Assembly: GCA_948474755.1 (NCBI GenBank)
Contig: CAOLHI010001239.1
Location: 124,001-188,000, forward strand
Reading direction: 5' to 3'
DNA length: 64,000 nucleotides
Source: Ctenosaura bakeri
Lineage: Eukaryota > Chordata > Lepidosauria > Squamata > Iguanidae
A program made the translations under genes and the position numbers. This document shows positions 36,645 to 47,818 of the stretch, piece after piece (positions within the stretch are counted from its first letter, which is position 1; every line of letters begins with the position of its first letter). Below the pieces are notes generated by a model, which saw nothing but the letters and a program-made list of their open reading frames with translations, was not told where the DNA came from and searched no databases.

Positions 36645-37064
36645 GGCCCTTTTCGCACAGCATTTTCCATGCGAAAGGGCACCTGGAACATCGCGCGATT
36701 GTGAGGAGCGATCTGCACAATGCACTCACAATCGCACAATGCTCCAGGGGCCAGCAGGTGCCGATAGCACACCTTTTCATTTTTGGCTAGAAGCTGAAAA
36801 TGGTGCGTGATCGCGCATTGCTCCTGGGCCCCACGCACACTTATCTGGTGTGCGGAGCCTTGGAGCCACACCAGTCATGCTTCCTGCCCCACTGCAGCCT
36901 GGGAAACTCCCAGGCTGTGCTGCAGAAGGAAGAGGCGGGGCTCTCATGCAAGCAGGCAGCTCATGCGGAGCCGAAGGACCCTGGATGCAAGAACCTCTCT
37001 CCAGTGGGTGCTCACGTGATCCCCGCACCCCAGCGCCGGAAGACAGTAAGGTGTGGAAAGGGCC
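36645..37064. mobile_element. Harbinger-like non-autonomous transposon, 420-bp form
   Basis: Starts GGCCCTTTTCGCACAGC and ends GTGTGGAAAGGGCC (inverted). Flanks AAA (36642-36644) and CAA (37065-37067) form a one-mismatch 3-bp duplication. It is inserted in an L2-like LINE, whose two halves rejoin sensibly without it. It shares the internal module (CACTTATCTGGTG, CTTCCTGCCCCACTGCAGCC, AGGAAGAGGCGGGGCTC) with the copies at 3805 and 22740. The overlapping short frames are not genes. Confidence 0.75.
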
Positions 37065-37655
37065 CAAGGTGTGCTTAGTCAGTCAAAAGGCAGATTGAAG
37101 AACAGGGATTCACCATGTGATAGACAAGGTTATGCTCCCCTTGAAACCAGTTTCACAGTTTGGAGAAACTCCTGGAGTTGACCTTGGACACCCAAGTTTC
37201 TGTAGTAGCACTTTCATACAGTTAAAGATTCTGCACTAATTTTCCCATTCTTAAAGATGTCAGATCTGGCCATAGTGACACAGGCCTTAGTCATATCCTA
37301 TTCGAGTTTCTCTAACACACTCTGTGTGGAGTTGCCTTTGAAAAGTGGTCAGAAACTGCAATCAGACTGTTAACTCTAGTTACAAGAAGCATACAACTTC
37401 CTTCTTAATAGGAACTCTACTGGCTACTTGTCTATTTCTGGGCATAGTTCAAACTGTTGGCTATGCTTATTAAATTCCTGCAAAGCTTCAGTCTATGTGA
37501 AAGTGTATGTTCTCCTATATATGCTTGCCCTGGTACTAAGATTTTTGCAAGGGACTTTTTCCTTGGGCCCACAATCCTCACAGGTGCATTTCATGGAGAC
37601 GTCAGCCTTCATAGGCTAAAAGGCTCTGGAATTCCTTTCCTAGGGAGGCTAGAAT
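37065..37655 (+). mobile_element. L2-like LINE reverse-transcriptase C-terminal part, decayed (split copy)
   Basis: Continuation of 36592-36644. Successive stretches match the end of L2 reverse transcriptase: a 'lvsqkad' start, 'TPGVDLGHPSF'-like text, a leucine-rich part ending in the domain's 'G-LP-KSGQKLQSDC' area, 'LLATCLFLG' (from HWLPV-type) and 'RLWNSFP'. Frames shift often and stops are frequent. Confidence 0.55.
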
Positions 37656-40565
37656 AGTCTACATCTTGCTGTATTCTTATATTCTGAAATAATTATGCAG
37701 AGGAGTTTCCCGTATGGTGAAATGTATGTGTTTATCATAGTCCAGGCTTATCCTCAAGTATGTCTTACATTTAGCATGTTTCGTTTAGCATATTTTGTTT
37801 ATCCATTGGACATTGGGTAGTAATTGCTGACCAACCATGGGAATAACAAGATGAGACACAAATATTAGGTTGAAAACTAAAAATCTATTTAACCTTTGAC
37901 TCCTGAGAGTTGCAAAAGGGAGGAAGCACCTAGCCTGGGAGCAGCTGAGGTGGGCAGTCTCCCCTAGACCACCTCCCCAGCTTCCTCTGTGCAATAAGTC
38001 TGAGTCCTGAGGAAAACCCTAGAGCTGGGTTACTCCCTGTTCAACTCAAGAACCCCTCTCTCAATTCACATGACTAAAAGCCCTCAGGCCAGCCTCAACA
38101 GAAATGTCCCTCCCTGCCCCTTAGTCACATGACCTACAGTGTCACTTCCAGAGGTCTCCCCTTGAACAAAAGGGTGCCATATGTATTCCTACTTAACTCC
38201 CCCCACTACCTTTATCCTGCAATTTATCCTGACCTCTCTCAACTGTAGGCCAGCAAAGAAGTCCTACTACAACAGATCTGCCCAACCTGGCAGGTAAGGT
38301 GTAATATGGGCTTAATATGTGAGTCTGATTAATGAAGCACAGATCTTTGAGAAAACTGTGGGAGCGAAAGTGAGTTCATCACAAGGAATACACATTCCCT
38401 ATGGCATCTAATTTAACTTTGACTTAAAATCAAGTAATTATAAAATGTTTGTTGCTTTGTTAAACACACACACACACACACACAGAGGAGTATAGGGATA
38501 GGGCTAACAAGCTGTAAAGCCATTTTCAATTATAAGGAATTGTCATATTCTCTAGGTAGTATAGATTATCCCACCTCCCCTTATCATGTAAGTTTCAATT
38601 ATTGCTTGGTAGCCACTAATCAGAATAGACAATAACCTGAAGGCTCTCAAGGTATTTCAGACTGTTAACATCCTGGCTGTTAGCAAACTAGGTGTACATT
38701 TGCCATAGAAAGTAGAAATATATGCATCTGAAGGGTGCTATGTAGATAAGAAACTTTTTTTAAACTGGCACAGCAATATAACCTTCTTCTTGCTCAACTT
38801 AAGGTAATGAGGGTTGGCTTAAAATATCCACCTTCACGACAAGACCCCTAAGGATATAAAACAACCTTCAGCCTTGGTATTAATGAGCACACAAATATGT
38901 TTCACAGTTTCATGCTTAGGAAATGGACAGGTCAGAAAAGTAGAACTTTCTCCAGATTCTTTGTGAACTTTAGTTGGAATTTTCATCAAGTGTGTGTGTG
39001 GTGGAGCAGATAGAATTCCACAAAATCAGTTAAGCAGACACATCATTACATGGTGAAAGTACATTATTACATGGTGAAAGTAAAATACCACCTGGCAAGG
39101 TAATAGAGTAACTAGCTTAGGAACAACAAAATACTGGTCAACTTAATGAGGCTGCAGTCCTAGATGTATTTACTTAGAAACTATGGAAAGACTCTCCAGT
39201 TGACTTCAGTTCAAGCTGCTGTTTAAAGTATAGGATCATTCCACCGCTCCCCCCCCCACAAATAAAGGTTGGAGAATAGCATTATCATACTGCTCACCAA
39301 AAATAGTAAATGTTTACCACAAGTGGTTCTTGGGAGCCATACTAGTATATTTCTTGTGCTTTAATAATCTTGGCCAAATTGTTTCAACAGAGGCTGCTTT
39401 ATGGAGTGTCCTAATACACAACCATGCTAGTGAGTTGCAATGATGCACAATGGGGCATCACACAAAATGTTCCATTGTGTGATGGGGGCTCCCATCATAC
39501 AGTGGGACACATTGTGCATTGGGACAAGTTTTGGGACACATTATGCAATGGGTCTTGTTGTACATCAGGAAATATTGTGCAGTGGAACCACTGCATGATG
39601 GCCATCCTGGTAGCTTGCTTGATAGTCCTCATTCTACATTTCTACAGTTCCCTTCTGAGAATACAAATATTCTGCAATGGCATAATTCAACTTTACTATT
39701 TTTAGCAACACAATGTTCCAACAGGTTGCCAGTCCCTGTGTTGCTTTAATAATCTAGCGTGTTTCCATAAAGGGACAGCTCTTCTACAGAATGACATTTT
39801 ATTGTCAGATTCTGACTAATTTTCAGTTTCAACTAATTTTATAAAGTGCCACAAATATTTATACGCTATTTACCAGTTTATAAGATAATTCTGCTAACAC
39901 ATGAAAACTATTAAATTAATAGATGCTAAACCAGAATTTGTAGGCCATTCAATGTATGCTTTTGTTATGTCCAACATTAAACTGGGTAAACTATAAACAA
40001 TCTCATATAGACAAAGGAAGCAATATAGATGGAATCACATTTCCCATTGTGTTGATCATTCAGGTAGCCTGGAGGAGGCGTTTTGTGACTCTTAATAGTC
40101 TGCCTGGCTTTTTACCATTCTGAAAAACTTACTGCTGTCTACTAATGTGGCTACTTGAGTCTCTATTCCTGTTTTCAAATTATTCATCAACAAATGATCC
40201 TTGAAATAATCAACTGTTTACTTTCCTGCACCAGAAAAGCCTTCCATTTAACCCAGACATCTGCTTCTTGCCTTTCTACCACTTATCAACATGTAACAGC
40301 TGATCAGTGCCAATGATAAGATAGTAGAAAATGGTTAATGCATTTAGTTAATGATTAATAAGATAATGGTTAATGCAGTCAGGTAATCATTAATAATCTA
40401 AAAATGTAATTCCATCACACTTATAACTTGAAATTGGAAATATTAGCTGTTAACATTTATATTTAGTTATCTTTCTGTTTAAATCAAAACTCTGTCCTAG
40501 AACACTTAGCAGAATAGCAATGAGCTGACATCATAATTTGGGACTTATTCTACACAGAACAATAA
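37656..40565. other. Intergenic, mostly unassigned
   Basis: No gene seen. 37860-38290 is GC-richer than its surroundings and may be an old LTR or similar repeat, but I could not find convincing ends. An (AC)n run lies at 38465-38483. A 23-bp direct duplication (ttacatggtgaaagta) lies at about 39045-39083. A degenerate tandem of a 'cacattgtgcattggg' motif lies at 39430-39600. The rest (38500-39030, 39750-40560) is featureless AT-rich sequence. Confidence 0.5.
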
Positions 40566-40571
40566 CACAAT

Positions 40572-41150
40572 TGTAAAGTTGAAGGCTTTCACTGCCGGAA
40601 TCCATGGCTTGTTGTGGGTTTTTCAGGCTATGAGACTGTGTTCTAGTAGTATTTACTCCTGATGTTTCGCCTGCATCTGTAGCTGGCATCTTCAGAGGAT
40701 GTGGAGACATGGAGGTGGAATGGAGTATATATACTTGTGTGATCCCCATTGTATTGTTTCCTGTAGAGAGACCTCCTGAGTAAGATCAAGACTCAAAAAT
40801 ATGTGAATGAACACCACTCAGACTCAGGAGGTCTCTCTACAGGAAACAATACAATGATTTGCTAATGAGTACTTAAATGCACACACAACTGTTATGCATA
40901 TCCCCTGACTAACAATGCAACCCTGAGGGCTAGTCCACTCAACAATGGGCTATCTCACAGGCCAGCTGCATCACTAATACATCACAAATGCAAATCCCTC
41001 CTACCTGAGGATCACACAAGTATATATACTCCATTCCACCTCCATGCCACCAGATCCTCTGAAGATGCCAGCCACAAATGCAGGTGAAACGTCAGGAGCA
41101 AATATTACTAGAACACAACCTCATAGCCCAAAAAACACACAATAACACAA
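40572..41150. mobile_element. Inverted pair of arms, probably a Penelope-like element remnant
   Basis: Two arms of about 170 bp in opposite orientation (40572-40742 and 40975-41150) each carry 'ctgaagatgccagccaca' and 'gaaacgtcaggag' (inverted in the left arm). This is a sequence widespread in reptile genomes that I associate with Penelope-like retroelements. Between them a perfect 34-bp inverted repeat (40748-40781 and 40822-40855) surrounds a 40-bp spacer. No reverse transcriptase is present. The inverted architecture is seen directly; the class is an inference. Confidence 0.45.
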
Positions 41151-42485
41151 TTGTTTTGCACAAGAAATAGAAATCACAGAAAAAGGTTCTGTGTTCACTG
41201 CACAAAAATTATGTTTTTTACACAAAACAAGCATATGTGAACATTTCACAGAATATTTGAACTGCAAATGGTCCTAGAAAACTGCAGGTCTCAAATACTT
41301 GCTCACAATGCCGTAAAAATTGCTAAAATGCCTCTCTGCTTCCTTTGAGGAGAAAATTGGCAAATAATTATCTCCTTTGTTCCAGTCAGACACCACCGTG
41401 TCCCCTGAAACCTTCTAGAATATTTTCCACACACCCACGGGAAAAAAAAGTTGTAGAATTAATATGTCCTTTTTCCCATTTGCTACATCCAGATGGAGAA
41501 TTTGTGGGCCTGTTTAAGGGATCAGATTCATGATAGAATATTCCACAACTGTACCAGAGATAGTCTGTGTGTTTGCTGTCTTGAAGGTGATCCTTTGCCA
41601 GGGGTTTCCAAAAAGAAAGCCTCTGAGATGTTCCTTAGTAACATATTAAACATGAGGATTAGGCTGGTTAGTGTTTATGTGTGACATAAATGAGTAGTAT
41701 GAAAATAAAAGGGAGAGTTTGCAAGTTAAATACAAAGGAGGGCATGGGTGAGCAAGGTGAATTCCCCCTCCTTCCATCCTATCCCCTTTTTCAGGTTACC
41801 TTGATTTTTTTTCTCGGTGATATGCTTACCTGACCTCTACTGCTGCCATCCCTTGTTAAGTAAAGAGAAAAGCATCTTTTCTGACAGGCAGAGGTGAAGA
41901 ATGTGGGGCTGCTCTATTATATATTTATACTGGTATGTTAGGTACTCACACACACACACACACACACATGTCTAATTGACTAGGACATTTACCGACATCA
42001 AACACAACACAATGTTGCTCTCATTAGTGAAATTTCTTCAGTATTCTGCAGTGCTCTTATTTAGGAGAGGATGATGGGGGAAGTCTAAAAATAGAGGGGA
42101 AAGAGCCAAAGGGAGCAACTTGCTTGCTCTATTTAGCTAACCTTATTTGGGAAACAGAATATGAAGACTATTTAAAGGATCCTTCTTTTAAAAGGTTTCT
42201 AAAATGTCTTCCCTCTCTCTTCAAGCCTTCTCGCTTCATAGATCAGGGGTGGAAATCATGTGTCCCATCAAATGTTGCTGGACTGCAGTTCTCAGCATGC
42301 TCCACTATTTACTATGTGGGCTTGTCCTGCTAGGATTTACAGTCTGACAAGATCTGAAGGGCTTCACGATTCCCATTCCTGCCCTTGAAGGAGAGAGGGT
42401 TATCACGGTTATGATATGTCTGGTGAGAGCACTAGATATCCTTTTGATATCAAATAATTTGGCCTTTGCTTGACCTTTCTCTGCC
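41151..42485. other. Intergenic, unassigned, with (AC)n at 41946-41968
   Basis: No gene seen. 41155-41245 is AT-rich with 'ttgcacaa' and 'tttcacagaa' motifs resembling stretches near 19130-19230 and 63250-63650. 42245-42380 contains the frequent reptile 'gctggactgcagttctcagc' repeat, also seen near 16130 and 55130. Confidence 0.5.
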
Positions 42486-42489
42486 ACCC

Positions 42490-43305
42490 TACTCCACGTG
42501 TTTGCAGAGGTCCACCGGACAAGCACGTATTGGGCACGGCCATTAATGATTGTACATTCCAAACCTCATTCAGGCAGGCAACTTAAGCCTCTCCGATGCT
42601 TTAGGGAAAAACCCTCTTGCAAACCGGCCTCGATCAGTGCGAATTTTTACAAAGCCGCACGGCCAAGAGCTGAGCCATTCCTTTATGTTGGGCCATCAGT
42701 ACACTGGCCGTACTATTGTCATCAAGCGCTAAGCCCATCATGCAAAACCTGACCTTTTCCAACTCCTTTGTCCAGCTACAAATTCCCTTTTGTTCTCACC
42801 GGGCATGGCATAGCCTGTAGGTAAAATCCACTCTATAAAAAATCCCCATTTTCAGGACTTCCTCGGATCACTTGCTCGGACTGCTTGGATCACCCTGGAC
42901 TTCCATACAGCCTTGCTGTCACTCCATCCAGTGAAGTTTTCCCCTCAGTTCCCAATAACTGAGTCTTCCTCCCTTCTTGGAACCCCCACTCCTCTCCAGG
43001 ACTACGAGACCAGGTCTCATATTACCCATTCCCCAAAGCTCTCCATTTCTATTTCTAGTTGGTTGTGTGCATGTGGTGTCTTTTATGTTATTTGTGCTCA
43101 ATAAATGTTATTTTTGTTACTTTGAAACCTTGTCTGACTACGCTCTCTGACCTGAAGCCGTAGACATAGGGTACAAGATCCTAGCTAAAGTTACCCTGCC
43201 TCTCGTTAGCTTAAGAGAGTGCTCGAGCGTAATTTCCCCCATCTTGTGTTGTTACTTGGTTATTTGGGCGCCCCTCCCGGGACCCCCAACATACAGGGTA
43301 ACAAG
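42490..43305 (+). mobile_element. Endogenous retrovirus LTR with leader remnant, plus strand
   Basis: About 0.8 kb with LTR order: a GC-richer U3-like part, a TATA box (TATAAAA, 42834-42840), a poly(A) signal (AATAAA, 43100-43105), then a U5-like part. Near 43260-43285 a stretch beginning TTTGGGCGCC has the look of a tRNA-Pro-type primer-binding site. U5 and the following sequence are related to the minus-strand LTR at 52065-52925. No gag, pol or env frame follows. It is a truncated or solo copy and the exact LTR ends are uncertain. Confidence 0.6.
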
Positions 43306-44930
43306 AGCGGGGGGTGGGTGGAGGGAAAGACAGAACTGTCCATGCATTAAAACTGTCAGAGTTCAATCCTTCTCTGTGTTGCATCAACCAGATAAGTGCC
43401 CTATACATTTACAAAAAAGATGCCCTTTTCTAAGAAGGGACCCCAACTTTGGAAAGTACTGCCAACGGAGGTATATCAGATTTAACCATTATATTCCTTT
43501 TAACACTGGTTAACATCTTCTGATTTGTTCAAGCATTTCCAACTATTGTATGTTTAGCTAGTTGTATGGTTCAATCAGTGGTAATGATATTACTAAATAT
43601 TGAATATATTAATCTTGGCTGGCACTCTCTTAATGATATACACAAGCATAAATCTGACTTATTGTGCTATTGTTTTTTGTGGTGGGGAGGGGTCATTGCA
43701 GAATTCACTACCTACCTTGTGTAATGTCCACAATCTTTCTGAAAGCCACCTTTTTCATGCTTGCCACATAACCACTTACTGGCTAGTAAAGAGCAAAGGG
43801 TGGTAGCAAAGTGTTGAGCTACATGTCTGCAGCTGCATTCACATCAACAATGTCATTTCCTGGGACCTCTGGAGGGATTTAACTGCAGTTTAACTGTATT
43901 TTTGGACCCTTTACTGTCTTGTAACCCCAGGGAAGCCATTCTTGTAAAGCAGGAAGTAAACAAACTCACTTTTGCTTCTGCAAACAAACTTCTGCTGAGC
44001 ACCAACATAAGGAACGCATACAGATGATTTTGAGAAGAACAACTCATCCTATAATTTTTGGGATGGGAAGCCATGAGGGGAGCATGAGAACAGCCTTGAG
44101 GCTGGATGCATGTTATAATAATTATAGGAGTTAATTCATTTTATTTTAAACTCCCTTTTTGATTTCACGGTGAAAACAGCTCTGTGAAGTATGTGCATAT
44201 TTGCATTCTAGAAAGGAGAAAAGAGACAAACTGAACAGGAACACAAGTAGGGAGCTAAAAATAAAACTAGAAAATCATTTATTTCATCCAAATAAATATA
44301 TTGATTGCCGTCCTTATATGGATCTCTAAATCTTTTCGTTTATCTATTTATTCAATTTAGAACCTGCCTTTGCATCTCAAAATGTGCTCAAGGTGGTTAA
44401 CAAGAATAAAATAGATGCTGAAGAAAAAAACAGTTAATACACGGCCTAATAACAATTATATTAAAATAACAGAACCTTTAGCTTCCACTCCTGCATTAAC
44501 GATGTTTTAAAGTATGACTTGATTCAGCATGGATGTATTGAGTGAATATAAAAATCACTCATGGAAAAATTAATAAAGAATTACATGTACATGGAGGGGT
44601 GGGACACCATCCTATAGTACAGTTGACAGGGAGTGAATGTGATCAAGACATTTAGCTCTGGACCACCAGAAAGACATTACCTATGAAAAAGGTTTTTAAG
44701 AAAAGAAACTTGGGGAACTACCCAGCTTGCCTACGGGCAGACAGCAAAGTTTGGAGACGCCCCATTCTATTAGAAACTATGGAGGCCTCCACAAAAACCA
44801 CAATACTTCCTCCCTAGCAACAACCATAATACTGCCTCCTCAGCACCTAGATAATTCCATTTCACAAAATGCTCACTGGAATCACAATGGGGCTTTCCTA
44901 TGCTTTGAACAAAAGCAGACAGCAAGTATC
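43306..44930. other. Intergenic, unassigned; possible LINE scraps
   Basis: 43345-43560 has a decayed 'gaccccaactttggaaagtactgcc' stretch (P-LWK-LP type) reminiscent of the end of an L2-type protein. 44335-44480 resembles an L2-type 3' tail on the minus strand ('ctcaaggtggttaacaa'). No gene seen. Confidence 0.4.
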
Positions 44931-44942
44931 TCTTCTCCACCA

Positions 44943-45171
44943 CCCTGTTCACATTATGAGTCATAGTGCTACGATTTCCACTTTAACTGCCAAGCAAACA
45001 TCTTAAAGAATCTTGAGATTGACAGTGCAGGGAAAGACATTTAGGGTTCTCAGCCAGAAGGTTCTACTAATGACTCTGATCCTACTACAAACCTTAGGAT
45101 TCAATTCGGACGTTTCCATTGCAGTTAAAATGGAATTATAACACTATACTGTGTAGTGTGAATAGGGCCAT
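44943..45171. mobile_element. Older hairpin MITE relative
   Basis: Ends CCCTGTTCACATTATG and the inverted TAGTGTGAATAGGGCC, with internal 'gatttccactttaactgc' mirrored by 'gcagttaaaatggaatta'. It is more diverged than copies 1-7 and may be a sister family. Similar decayed members are at about 49985-50240 and 62325-62541. Confidence 0.5.
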
Positions 45172-45242
45172 GTGCTTTGTCAGTGAAAGGCCAAGAGGTG
45201 GCAAGCGCAGAATGTTTCAGTGTTAGGCCTAAAAGAATTCTA

Positions 45243-45421
45243 GACCATTTCCACATTACACTGTTATAGTGCTATTATTCTACTCTCAACATCCTGTGGA
45301 ATTCTGGGGTTTGTAGTTTATTGAGGCCAAAGATGCCCCTCACTAAACTGCAAAGCCCAGGATTCCATATGATGTTGAAAGGGGAACAATAGCACTATAA
45401 CAGTATAGTGCAGAAATGGCC
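45243..45421. mobile_element. Hairpin MITE copy 6
   Basis: Ends GACCATTTCCACATTACA and GTGCAGAAATGGCC with exact CTA duplications (45240-45242, 45422-45424). Both arms carry the family core. Confidence 0.75.
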
Positions 45422-45443
45422 CTAGAGTCCAAGCTCTGATTGT

Positions 45444-45622
45444 GGCCATTTCTACACTATACTGTTACAGTGTTATTATTCCCCTTTCAACATCCTATGG
45501 AATCCTGGGCTTTGCAGTTTAGGGAGAGGCCTCAGGCCCCTCCCTAAACTGCAAACCCCAAGATTCCATAGGATGTTGAAAGGGGAATAATAGCACTATA
45601 ACAGTATAGTGCAGAAATGGCC
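45444..45622. mobile_element. Hairpin MITE copy 7
   Basis: Ends GGCCATTTCTACACTATA and TATAGTGCAGAAATGGCC, with exact TGT duplications (45441-45443, 45623-45625). The arms of about 85 bp are nearly perfect complements. Confidence 0.8.
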
Positions 45623-45789
45623 TGTGAGGGAAGACACCTAGAAAACTGTGATGCGAGAGAATTTCTTCTGGTCCATTTTTTTTTTTATTAAGAACTTCCA
45701 AGATACACATTTGTGTTCTTTTCACCTTGCCTTGCCTTATCTTGCTTTTTTGTAAATGTAACATAAAGAAGGTAAGAGAAAAAAGAAAC

Positions 45790-46035
45790 CAATTCATTTG
45801 TTTCCCAGGCAGAAGTCTGGTCTCTTCAAAGTCTGTCCGTGGATTCTTGTGTTGGCAGCCATATTTGTCGTTCTTTAAAAAGTTTGTCATTTCTCCCTCT
45901 CTCTCCCTCTCGACACAGAGACTGGGAAAGAGTTTTCAAATGTCTGTATAACTTTGGAAATAAGTATGTACAGAAAAGTATAACTAACTCATGATCAATT
46001 GTTCCCCAATATATTTTAATGAAGGAAATGCACGT
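45790..46035 (+). repeat. Duplicated GABRG2 3'-UTR end, part 1
   Basis: Matches GABRG2 3' UTR in the same orientation. 45795-45820 corresponds to 33116-33141 (catttgtt..ccaggcagaagt). 45866-45912 corresponds roughly to 33195-33295, including a shortened CT tract. 45915-46035 corresponds to 33656-33779 (tgtctgtata, ttttaatgaaggaaatgcac). About 350 bp present in the original (33300-33655) is missing here. The match ends where a retroelement block begins at 46036 and resumes at 47819. Confidence 0.75.
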
Positions 46036-46375
46036 GTTGTTATTGTTAACTGCTGTCAAGTCGACTTTAACTGACGGTGACCCTATGAATGAGAGATCTT
46101 CCAAGTCACCCTATCACCAACTATCCTGCTCAGGTCCTGCGGACTCAGGAATATGGCTTCTTTGATTGAGTCTGTCCATCTGTAATGCGGTCTTCCTCTT
46201 TTCCTACTTGCCCTTTTTCTTACCAAGCATTATTGTCTTTTGTAGTACCTTCTTAGGATATGTCCAAAGTATGACAGTCTCAGTTTAGTCATCTTGGCTT
46301 CTAGTGAGAGTTCAGGCTTGATTTCCTCTAGGACCCATTTATTTGTCTTTTTAGCAGTATCTGTAAAATTCTTCT
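46036..46375 (-). mobile_element. Bov-B LINE 3' end, minus strand
   Basis: Read on the minus strand it contains 'ggtcctagaggaaatcaagc', then coding for ELSLEAKMTKLRLSYFGH, and the 3' end 'agggtcaccgtcagttaaag ... gtcgacttgacag' with a TTAACAATAACAA tail. This is the Bov-B C-terminus and tail that the Sauria SINEs mimic. The 3' tail abuts the insertion border at 46036. The 5' side is interrupted by a SINE. Confidence 0.7.
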
Positions 46376-46590
46376 TGTTGTTGCACATCTTTAGGTTGTT
46401 TCTCTCATGGCAGCCTTAAGGCAGAGCTATCATGCTGTTTTCTTGGCAAGATTTGTTCAGACAGGATTTGCTTTCTTCCTCTGGACCTGAGGAAATGTGA
46501 CTTGCCCAACATCACCCAGTGGGTTTCCATGGCTGAGCAGACATCTGAACCCCGGTCTCCAGAATAATCTGTTACCATGCTATACGTGGT
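46376..46590 (-). mobile_element. Sauria-type SINE, minus strand
   Basis: Minus-strand tail 'ttgttgttgcacatctttagg', body 'ttcttggcaagatttgttca', 'tgtgacttgcccaacatcac', 'cagtgggtttccatggctga', B-box region 'gaaccccggtctcc' and a decayed head. Nearly full length. Confidence 0.7.
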
Positions 46591-46699
46591 ACTCCATGTA
46601 TATGATATAATTTGATTATTTAATTGGCATGAAAAATAAAATATACTTTGTTATAGCTGAGAAGCTGGGGTGGCAAAAAGGACTGATTGAACACATGCA

Positions 46700-47420
46700 A
46701 AAGTAAGTAAGATGGGACCTCAGGGCACGGCCAGGTCATAATCAGGAGATCAGTCGGGAAGCTTTGGTTGTCAAGGTCAGAGACCTAGGTGATGAGCCAG
46801 CCCAGAGAAGGGAGTGTGAGAGCCAGCAAAGTCCAGCCAGAAGGAGACAAGCAAGCACTTTACACAAGGGAGTTCATTTACCAGAGCGTCAAGCGGAAGC
46901 CATAGTCAGAGTTCCAAAAGCCAAGGGTCAAGAGATCCATTCAAGGTAGCAGGAACTGGGTGCTGGGAGCAAGGACCAGGCAAGACAAAGGCTTGAAAGA
47001 AGTTTGCCACAAGCAAAGGAAAGCTTCCAGGCAGACAGTTATATAGCCCAAGACACAGGTGTGGCCAGTCACTGCTTCTTGAACGTAATCAAAGAAGCCT
47101 CCTTTTGCTCAGCTCTCTTGAGTCTCCGCCTTGTTTGTGGGCTGATTGGCACAGGCTCCAAGCCATCTTCAGAACTGGATCCCTGTTGCCCTAAAGGAGC
47201 AGGCAGAGGAACGTCCAAGCCTGCTTGGTCCATGGCAGCAGGGGGAGCTCTTGAGCTGCAGGATTCATCTCCAGCCAGAGCCACGGGGACCAACAGCTGC
47301 TGCTCGTCATCTCCACCCTGAGCAACAGGGACCAACAGCTACTGGTCATCATCAGCAGTTCTGACAGGGGCTTCAGTTATCACACTGGTGTTAATGAGCT
47401 TGTGATAATCCCCTCCACAA
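46700..47420 (-). mobile_element. LTR-retrotransposon-like fragment, minus strand
   Basis: On the minus strand a frame (47335-47069) ends in a basic RRRLKRAEQKE tail. It is followed by a TATATAA-type box (about 47039-47046), then a segment rich in 'ctgac', 'tggct' and 'ctcctgattatgacctggcc'. This layout (end of a coding region, then a TATA-containing terminal repeat) suggests an LTR element. No integrase or protease is visible and I could not find both LTR ends. Confidence 0.35.
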
Positions 47421-47818
47421 CTCAACCTTCAAAAACGATGGCACCCAAAACTGCCTCAACAGAGCAACTGATTGTCTTCAACCCGTTTCTGGCACTATCT
47501 CTGGTTTCATTTTGGATTGTCTTATCACGGGGTCTTCATGGTAAAAAAAAAAAAAGCTTTGCTGTGCCTCCTTCTGTGTAGTACTAACAAGTATTAGCTA
47601 TGATGCCACTGCCATTGTCTCTGAAAGATCACCTGCCGGTGTCACACACATCCCACTACTGCTGCTGCCCAGTCGGTGTTTGGCACATTTATTTGGCTCC
47701 TCAGTAAAAGCGTGACTGACATGGGAGAGCGTACATCAGCTTTGCTGCCACCAACATAGCCTTTGGCCTCACAGAAGCACACAGGCCCACCACTATGGAA
47801 AGGTTGTGCTATGGTGAG

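Noticed and set aside
37860..38290. Solo LTR
   Set aside because: Composition differs from its surroundings, but no TATA/poly(A) pair or defined ends could be found on either strand.
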